Source: Cyanoderma ruficeps (Eukaryota; Chordata; Aves; Passeriformes; Timaliidae). From it: DNA of 64,000 nucleotides. A program made the position numbers and the translations under genes. The notes under the pieces are model-generated. The model was not told the DNA's origin. It did no database searches and saw nothing but the letters and a program-made list of their open reading frames with translations. This document shows positions 57,201-64,000 of this stretch, one piece after another. Location: assembly GCA_008694505.1 (NCBI GenBank), contig VZDJ01000033.1, positions 3,373,745 through 3,437,744 of the forward strand, given 5' to 3'. Within the stretch, counting starts at the first letter, position 1. Each line of letters opens with the position of its first letter.

Positions 57201-59750
57201 AGGGAACAGTCTCTATTCACAACAAACTTTTCCATTAAAAAAAATTCCAAACAGGCTCTCTTTTTGCCTCACTAGGAATCCACTAATTCTCAGATAGTTT
57301 AATGGCCTTGAAGTTTTCCCTATCCTCCTTTTCTTCAGTTCCTGAACACTCCTCAGTCTCTGGTGTTGTAACACACCTTGTATTGAGACATGGCAAACCG
57401 AAGTAAACTTTTTCCAGCTTAGCAGTGAGTAAGGATCTGGAGATCCTGAGATAACCAGAAATCTCATGGAGGACAAAATCAAGTCAGATTTTAGCAGGAT
57501 GAAAACGACATACATGAGTTCTGCAGATTTGAGTGAAATTCAGCATAAAACAAGAATGAAAATGAGTCAAAGGTGTTCGCTAACTTCATAAATTTAAGTT
57601 TCAAACTTTTTTTTTTTGGTATGAGCATCCCAGCTTTCCCAGGCTGGTGTTGTGTCACCTTGCTGATCCTGCAGTGCCCACAGTGACAGAGCAGTGCAGT
57701 GTCACCAGCTGGGGTTAAAGCCCTTTCAAAGGTAGCAACACCTCTTTGGAGTGAAATATTAGCTGGTTTAAACACTAAACTTTGATATATTCATGTAATT
57801 GTGTGTGAGGGCTCACATAAATGTTAAATAGTCCTGCAGAGCTACTTCACAGCCTTTCATAGGAAAATTCAGCCGGAATTTGTAGTTTACTGAACGTGGA
57901 TATGTCTGAAAGCTCAACTGAAGGCTGCATGTATTCTCAAGTGAATTAAGTGTAGTCAGCTTAAGTTTCTGGAATGATGTGAGGAGTGAAGACAAAGCAC
58001 ATATCCAGTACAGAGAATCCTGGATTTTCTTGTGTGTATTTCAAAAGGGGCATGTGAGCCCCTGCCTTCACTGCAGCTGTGATGCAGCTGAATCAGTAGC
58101 AGTCCTCTTGGTTAAAGTTGTTCTGTAGTTGCATTATTTTCCTTTTTTCCTGTTGCTTGTAGCATTCTGAGAATATCCCTCAGGTTAAGGCACTGCTGCT
58201 CCAAGCTGGCCTGTGTGGGAGGGAGGAGTGCCATGGTTCCTCAGTTTGGGTGCAGGTCTGAGGTGGAAGGGAATTGGCATTCTGTTGTGATAACTGGAAA
58301 ACTATTCTTGCAATTTCTTTTGATATATTATCACGTTGTTCAGCCCAATAATACACATGCATCACGTCTAGCAGAAGATAGGTTGTAATAGATGTTTGAG
58401 AAATGCGAGCATGTAATTAAATATTGTACCATAACACACTCAAGTGGGAGTGCAGTTAACGTCATCCCTTAGCATAAATATTTTTCTTCTTTGGAACATT
58501 AATTATACAACAGTAACTCTTTCTTAATATGTTTTGGTTTATAGCTTTGCACTCAAAATACCAACATAACCAAAAAGATTTACTTCTGTAAAATTGAATT
58601 GCCTTATCCATAACATGAAACTGTCTGAAAATTTATTGGCAGAGTCACTCCTGGTTTTTTTTTTCATGTCTTATGGCATTGTTGCAAAGAGATACAGAGC
58701 TGTGATTTTGATCACAAGGAGATAAGAATGACTAAGCTGGCTCCATGCTGTTGTATCACCTCTGTAGTTACTGTTCCCTGCTTTTATTTTGGCATTTAAC
58801 TTGACTGCACACGGCAGAAATAAAAGGACTCTCAGGAGGTACAAGCATGGGGGCTTTTAAAGCTCGTGATGATACAGGGTAAAGGGACAAAGAAATGGGA
58901 TGTTAAGAAGATGCCTGAAAGTCAGAGCAGACTTTTTTTGCTTCCCTGGAGACCCCTGTGGCTCGGTGTGAGGCCAGGTGTGCCTGTGAGTGGCCTTTTC
59001 TACACAGCCTGTAGAACAACATGCCTTGCTCCCAGTTTGCCTTGGTCCTTTTATCCTGATGGAGATGCTGGGAGGAAAACGAGCTGTAAACACACCTTTC
59101 CTGGGAAAGTGACCAATGTCTGTGCACTGCTCAGGTACAGCTTGCAAATTTCAGTCACAGCACGTTTTGGTAGCCCAGGAATCAAGCTGACATCGTCCCA
59201 TGGGGAAGGCTACAGGTGTCACAGTTGCTTTATTTATAGGTATTTGTCAGAAAATTCCTTTTTCTGACCCAGAGATGGGGCTCCTGAGAGGCGTTTTAAA
59301 GATTTTTATTCCATTTTCAGTCTCTTGAGAAGGGTGAGGTGGTACAGATGTTACAATTCATGCTTGATCAAAATCAGAAGCCAAACTATTTCCTAATTAC
59401 AATCCATTATAAGCGTTTTTTGGCCTATCGGCTTTTGCCACACAAGCTGCTAATGCTTCTAAGCCAATCATCTATTAAAATACTCAGGTGGTTCTTGCTA
59501 CAATACATCTTTCATAGTTCTGTTTCTCCAAAATATCTGGTCTGTTTGCAAGGTCATCATTTGAAACTTGTTTCCATTTCAATTTCTCTCTCAACAGTGT
59601 CTGTCCCATTCCATGGCCTTTCTAAGTCAGCATATTTTATCTCAGGGTTTGCACACAGATGCACAAGACTATGTGAGCCTTCTGTCAGGCTTTGAGAATC
59701 CTCTACAAATCCATTTCCCACGTTTCCCCCTCTTTTTGAATGAAAAAAAA
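54263..59750. other. Noncoding block, nothing recognised
   Basis: About 5.5 kb without a recognised gene or transposon. It includes a GGA microsatellite (55676-55690). Frames of 142 and 167 codons on the minus strand (54681-55109, 56510-57013) show no domain and are opposed by other frames. An AT-rich patch with CpGs at 58395-58620 could be regulatory. Confidence 0.45.
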
Positions 59751-59820
59751 ACTTCTTTGATGGCACAACCCAAAAGCCAAACTTCCCAGACTTCTTTGCT
59801 GGACAACCCAGAAGCCAAAA
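59751..59820. repeat. Imperfect direct duplication, 39-bp spacing
   Basis: ACTTCTTTGATGGCACAACC and the following CAAAAGCCAAA at 59751-59781 recur as ACTTCTTTGCTGGACAACCC and AGAAGCCAAA at 59790-59820. Two copies are present with a few substitutions and a one-base deletion. Confidence 0.88.
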
Positions 59821-60219
59821 TGAGTCTCAGTGAAGCTGAGCCTGGATGATGAAAAGTTTTGCTGTATCTTATCTCATTGTTTCTCGCTTCTTCTGAATTA
59901 AAAATAGGTAGAGATACAGTTTCACCTCTTTTTTCCCTGCCATTTTTGTTTTGACTCCAAAATGATTTATGGTTATAATTAGTTTTTGGAGAGACTTGAG
60001 CTGACCTTGGATCTAAAGGGCCCAGAAGGTTTTAAGAGAAGAAAGCAAGAAGTCTTCAGATTTGCATCAGTGAATGGGGCACAGACACTGGTTTGCATAT
60101 TTGTGTCTCTCAGAAATGCACAATGTAATTTTTCCTTCATCCTGTGGGCTTTGTTGTCCTGAAGATAGTTACTGAGGTTGGGAAGTGCCTGGCAGTTCAT
60201 TGGCTAAAACAAGGCATTC
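59821..60219. other. Noncoding block, nothing recognised
   Basis: No gene or repeat is recognised. Confidence 0.4.
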
Positions 60220-60500
60220 ACATCTGGCATTGTTTAAATCTCCTCCATCCCTCTTGAGTGCATTTTTGCAAGGCGTTATTTCCCAGGCAAAACCATGGCA
60301 ATTATTCTGATTGAAATTTAAAAAAAAAAATAAAATCATTAGCCAGAATCAGAAAAGTATTTATGGCTTTCCCCTCTGAATATCAGTGCCTGGCAGCATC
60401 ATACTGAGAACAGGCTAAACAAATTCAGCTGGGTTCCCAAGCAAAATTATTACATGAATATATAGAGTTTATTAATATCAACACGTGCCCTCCTGTAATA
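60220..60500. promoter_or_regulatory. Candidate conserved noncoding element
   Basis: A stretch with ATTATTCTGATTGAAATTTA (60303-60322), ATCATTAGCC and TTTATTAATATCAACACG motifs, interrupted by one A-run. Homeodomain-type cores are dense and no repeat family is recognised. It is inferred to be regulatory from texture only. Confidence 0.28.
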
Positions 60501-61653
60501 TCAGCAGATGGTCCAGTCAGACAAGCAAAAAAGTAATCCATCTTTCAAGAGATCAAAGAAAACGAAGAAAATAACAACTCAAAATCTGAAGTATCTCAGT
60601 AGATGTGTTGGGAATTCAAATGTCCAGAGAGGACAAGTGAGCAATGTAAGTCCTCAGAATAAAACGGAAAACTCAGCATCTCACCCTTTTTCACCAGGAT
60701 AACTCCCCTGACATCAGCTGACATAAACTAGACTAAGCTACAGAAAATAACACCCATTACTTAGAATTCTCAAAGGCTGAAATAATTCTGATAGGGCATC
60801 TCCAGCTCTTGTGTTCTTCCCCTGGAGAGGGTGTCTCTGGGGACAAGCCAGACAAGTCAGGAGATGAAAGACCCCTCTGCCCCTGGGATGTTAGAGGGGT
60901 GGAAGGCTGTCAAAAGGTTTAAGAATGGACATGCCAAGTACTGACCCGCCTTCAAAATATGTGCACAGAGCTGATCTTACCAATCTACACCTCATCTTAT
61001 TTCCCAGTTCCCTGTAAAACCTCTCTTTCTTTTCTTGTTCCAGCCAGCATTATCAGGAAAATTGTCCCCAGCTCCAGTGCTGCAATTTTCCCAGGCTCTT
61101 ATAGCCAGAGGTTGACAGGAACGTGACTGGTTTGTCTTGCTCCAGCCCCAGATACATTTTTCTCTTATTTTCCTGCTTCTCCTGTGTAGCATCTTACGAG
61201 TATTTTCCTGCCTTGGGGAGTAATTTTGTCTTTCTAACCTAATACAAGTCAGTAATTTGATGAAGAAAGGAACTTGATTAGCAAATATAAACTAGCAAAC
61301 ATTTTATGTGTTTAAGGATGCTGAAACGAATCTCACTGTGATTCTTAGAAGGAAATGTGACTGTCAGTGCAGCTGAGTCTCTGTTATTTAATTTGCTTTT
61401 ACAATGTTTGAATCCATAGATAAAGAATGAAAATAATTTTTTTAAAAAATTGTAAAGCCACCCAGTGAGTTATCTGGTTGAATTTTGCTGTGTGGTTGTT
61501 CTCTAAAGACTGGTAATTATACATTTTTCAAGATGACACAAGTAAAGATACTGCACGTCTGGGTACTACAGAAATGTCTGCAGTTCCCATAATGATTTAG
61601 AGGTGCCATTGACCAACATGAAAATTAATTGTTGGACTTTCTGATTTTCAGTT
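60501..61653. other. Noncoding block, nothing recognised
   Basis: No gene or repeat is recognised. A short Lys/Ser-rich plus frame at 60508-60702 has no family signature. Confidence 0.4.
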
Positions 61654-61995
61654 TCATTTGGTTCCTGAGAAGTATCTTAACTGGTAAAAAATACGGGGGG
61701 GTGAGTTCATTTTTTTTTTTTTTAAGTTTTTAGGAAAGGTGAAATTTGGTGGCCCTACTTGACAGGGAGTTTTTTGCATAAGAGTTTGTCTGGTTTGATC
61801 ATGGGCACAGAGGCCTTTGCCTGAACCTATTAGAGCTCTCATTTTCTTGTAATCTTTCAGTGAATCCTTGACCTTATTGATAAGGTCAGATTCTTTCTTG
61901 TGTAGGGCCAGTTCAGTTCTTGAAGGGACTCCTGACTTAAGCTTCTTACAGAAATGTTCTAACCAAGCATAAGCCACATCTGTTTCTCTCAGCAT
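61654..61995 (-). other. Unrecognised open frame, 113 codons
   Basis: The frame has a charged, helix-like composition in its middle (about residues 25-55, rich in Lys, Asp, Glu and Leu), more protein-like than its neighbours. It runs through a 15-base A run on its own strand, giving a Lys cluster near residue 93. I do not recognise a family. It could be a fragment of a retrocopied gene or pure chance. It has no recognised promoter, splice sites or partner gene. Confidence 0.18.
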
Positions 61996-62818
61996 TTACC
62001 TGCTGGAGGGCAATAACAAAGGCAGCTCACGGAATATTTGGTTGGGTTCTTGTTGCAAGGGCTAAATAAAATTACTTTCGTGAAGTATTTGCAACAGAAT
62101 TGTAATTAATTCAAGTAACTTTCAGGAACACTTTGACTGCTGACAGCAGGAGGAAGTCCCATTGAAGACTCTGTATCTGTATGTCCAATAATGTCAAGGA
62201 GAAAGTGTGATACAAAATCAAACTAGTGGCAAATAGTGTAAGACAGCCTGCACGGGGAATTATCTGTAACTGTTAAAGCTGAGTATGAAATCACAGATTA
62301 ATTTCAGCTTATGTTGTCTGATTTGACATTTATAACACTAGTCATGAGGCACCAGCATTCCACAGTCTTTATTGCCATTAGGAGGGGACACAGACTAACA
62401 GTCAGTTTCATGTATAGTAAGGAAATACAGGTTTCTAGTCACGGGTTTCAATTAATGGGATGAAAATCCTCTTAGCTAGGGGAAAAAGTGAGCTGGAGAG
62501 CAAGCACTTCACTTTGGGGTTTCTTAGCCATACCCTTAGCCTCGGCTTTGAGCTGTGTTGATTGTGAGCCTCTGCTTGCAAGGCACTGTGGCTGTGGGAT
62601 GTATCTGTGCACAAATGGTCTTTTGGGGCTCTGCCCTGTGGATTCCATATTTATTGCTGGGACTAAAAGGATTAACAAACTGGGGTTTGAAAACACACAC
62701 AGCATTTCCTCTGTGGCCATCCTAAGAGAGTTTGCAACCGTGTTTTTAATAATGTATACTTGATTGGGGAAGAGTATATGGAATTGTTCCAGTGATGCAA
62801 TTCTGCCTGAGGCCAGCA
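61996..62818. other. Noncoding block, nothing recognised
   Basis: No gene or repeat family is recognised. Opposed frames at 62.47-62.85 kb look like chance. Confidence 0.4.
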
Positions 62819-63264
62819 TGTTTTTAGCCCCAAGAAGGTGTATCAAGCTCTGAGGGATGCCAGCAGCCTCTCAGAAATGGCTTAAGAATAATTAGCAAGA
62901 CAGAATGATCAGAAGTGTTTGGAAAAGCAAAAAGGTTTTAATTAAAGAGAAAATAACAAACTTTACAAAACAAAAGAGTAAAACCTGTGCACAGTGCAGG
63001 TAAGTACCTTACACCTGCTACAACACCCTGAAAATGCCCCGAGAATCTCCGTACTCTCTTTTAAGTATTCAAGGATCCAGGAGGGGTTTTTGGCTTGCTG
63101 CCCAATAGAAAATATCTGCATTTCTTGAGGAACAGCTCAAGGAACCAAGGGGTGCCTTCGTCCTGGCACTGGGCCAGTTGTGGTGAGAGGAGCATAGAAG
63201 TTTCTGGTTCTTCTTCCTTAAAAGTTCAAGGGTAGAGCTTAAACTCTTCCCTAATATGGGAACA
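62819..63264 (-). mobile_element. Probable LTR, minus strand
   Basis: Read on the minus strand the element begins TGTTCCCATATTAGGG at 63264. It has a TTAAAAGAG TATA-like motif (plus about 63056-63064), a long T-rich section with an ATTAAA poly(A)-type signal (plus about 62940-62945), and ends GGGGCTAAAAACA at 62819. That order and spacing fit an LTR. Family identity is not certain and no target-site duplication is visible. Confidence 0.5.
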
Positions 63265-64000
63265 CCTGTTAAAGTGTGAGGGTGCACTGCAACGCTTCTG
63301 CCTCCTCGATTTATTTATTTTTTAATCATATTGTCCTGACAGCCCTATCTCAGCAGCCGTTTCTGAGAGGGGCTTTGTGCCAGCCTTGTCAGCTGCATCA
63401 ATCACTCAGCTCATCCCAGGTCACAGCAGCCAGCAGCTCAGCCAGCACTAAAATCAGGAGCTTTCCACAACGAGCACATTCACCTTCTCCTAAGAGCAGA
63501 TGGCAGGATTGCTCCAGTGGAGGTGATGGCAGGGAGTCACCTGAGCAGGCTCTGTGCTCTCTGCCACCACTGCAGCACAGCTACAGCTGCTGCCAGCCCC
63601 GCTCCAGCCTGCCAGGGACACAGCTCAGGCTTCCCTGAGAGGAAATTAGGAACTCGCTCCAATTAACGAGTCGTTTACATCAAGTGGATTCTTGAGCTTT
63701 CTTCCCAGTTTTCCCTGCCTCTGTGGCATGCAGCTGGAGTCAAACATGCATTAAAGGCAGTGGATAAGCAGCATGGGGCTGTGGTGGGAGGGAAAGTGGT
63801 GTATTGATGTGCTTGTAAACTGCACAGCAAAGTTTCAGGGCTAATAATGTCGGTAATGGCATATGGGAGCAGCTGGCTGTGAGGAAGCAAAAGGTACAGT
63901 GTGAGGGGCCCCATTATGGAGCTTTAGGTGGTTTGGGGGGCACACCCCAAAACTGCTCTGATTATTGTGGACTCAGTGCACCTGCTGATCTTGGGAACCA
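63265..64000. promoter_or_regulatory. Noncoding block with candidate conserved element
   Basis: The part from about 63330 to 63700 is repeat-free. It contains a TGCATCAATCACTCAGC segment (63394-63410), retained CpGs, and near its right end an ACTCG...CGAGT inverted pair (63652-63672) around AATTAA. It may be an enhancer; the evidence is composition and motif density only. The remaining bases to 64000 show no recognised feature. Confidence 0.3.

Noticed and set aside
62990..63008. CAG|GTAAGTACC donor-like site on the plus strand
   Set aside because: It lies in the antisense strand of an LTR-like element, with no pyrimidine tract upstream and no exon.
1..64000. CRISPR arrays, operons, bacterial promoters or phage features
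   Set aside because: Base composition, CR1 elements and LTRs show vertebrate nuclear DNA, and no regular spacer-repeat array is present.

Overview
The window is vertebrate nuclear DNA, almost certainly from a bird and most probably a songbird. The 3' ends of CR1 LINEs and several solo LTRs match, from memory, avian ERVL- and ERVK-type families common in passerines. There are no mammalian SINEs, no operons and no bacterial features. I find no intact, recognisable host protein-coding gene. Nearly all open frames of 60-170 codons look like chance frames: they run through repeats, overlap on both strands and show no family signature.

Layout. 1-10.8 kb: unannotated sequence with a purine tract (4743-4823), a decayed tandem duplication (6419-6717) and one conserved-element candidate (8860-9070). 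10.8-11.35 kb: an ERVL-type solo LTR on the minus strand. 11.35-17.25 kb: unannotated sequence with two perfect hairpins. 17.25-18.25 kb: a recursive-splice-site candidate followed by a retroviral Env-like open frame of 197 codons, the longest frame in the window. 19.4 kb: a 10-bp tandem repeat. 20.2-20.55 kb: an ERVK-type solo LTR on the plus strand. 21.5-22.0 kb: an enhancer-like block with two identical homeodomain-type motifs. 27.1-27.83 kb: an LTR-like element carrying a 27-bp minisatellite. 30.1-30.6 kb: an enhancer-like block, then a C-rich tract with G-quadruplex potential on the minus strand. 31.6-32.9 kb: an ancient CR1/L3-type fragment and a younger CR1 fragment, both antisense.

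34.8-35.9 kb: an enhancer-like block next to an LTR on the minus strand. 36.6 kb: a poly(A) run containing the only N. 38.5 kb: another antisense CR1. 43.0 kb: a TA/TG microsatellite. 46.7 kb: a 16-bp triplicate. 48.8-49.4 kb: a nearly complete ERVK-type solo LTR, minus strand. 50.2-50.6 kb: a CR1 3' end, plus strand. 52.3-53.1 kb: an LTR that appears to have inserted into one copy of an older tandem duplication of about 90 bp. 53.2 kb: another enhancer-like block. 54.1-54.26 kb: a second, stronger recursive-splice-site candidate. 60.2-60.5 kb and 63.3-63.7 kb: further enhancer-like blocks, with an LTR-like element at 62.8-63.26 kb.

The working model is that this is the interior of a very long intron or gene desert, rich in possible regulatory elements. 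The two recursive-splice-site candidates lie on the plus strand about 37 kb apart. If either is real, a host gene is transcribed left to right across the window with exons outside it. The least ordinary items are the Env-like frame, the two AG|GTAAGTG sites with long AG-free pyrimidine-rich leaders, and the LTR inside a tandem duplication. I see no previously undescribed multi-gene system here.
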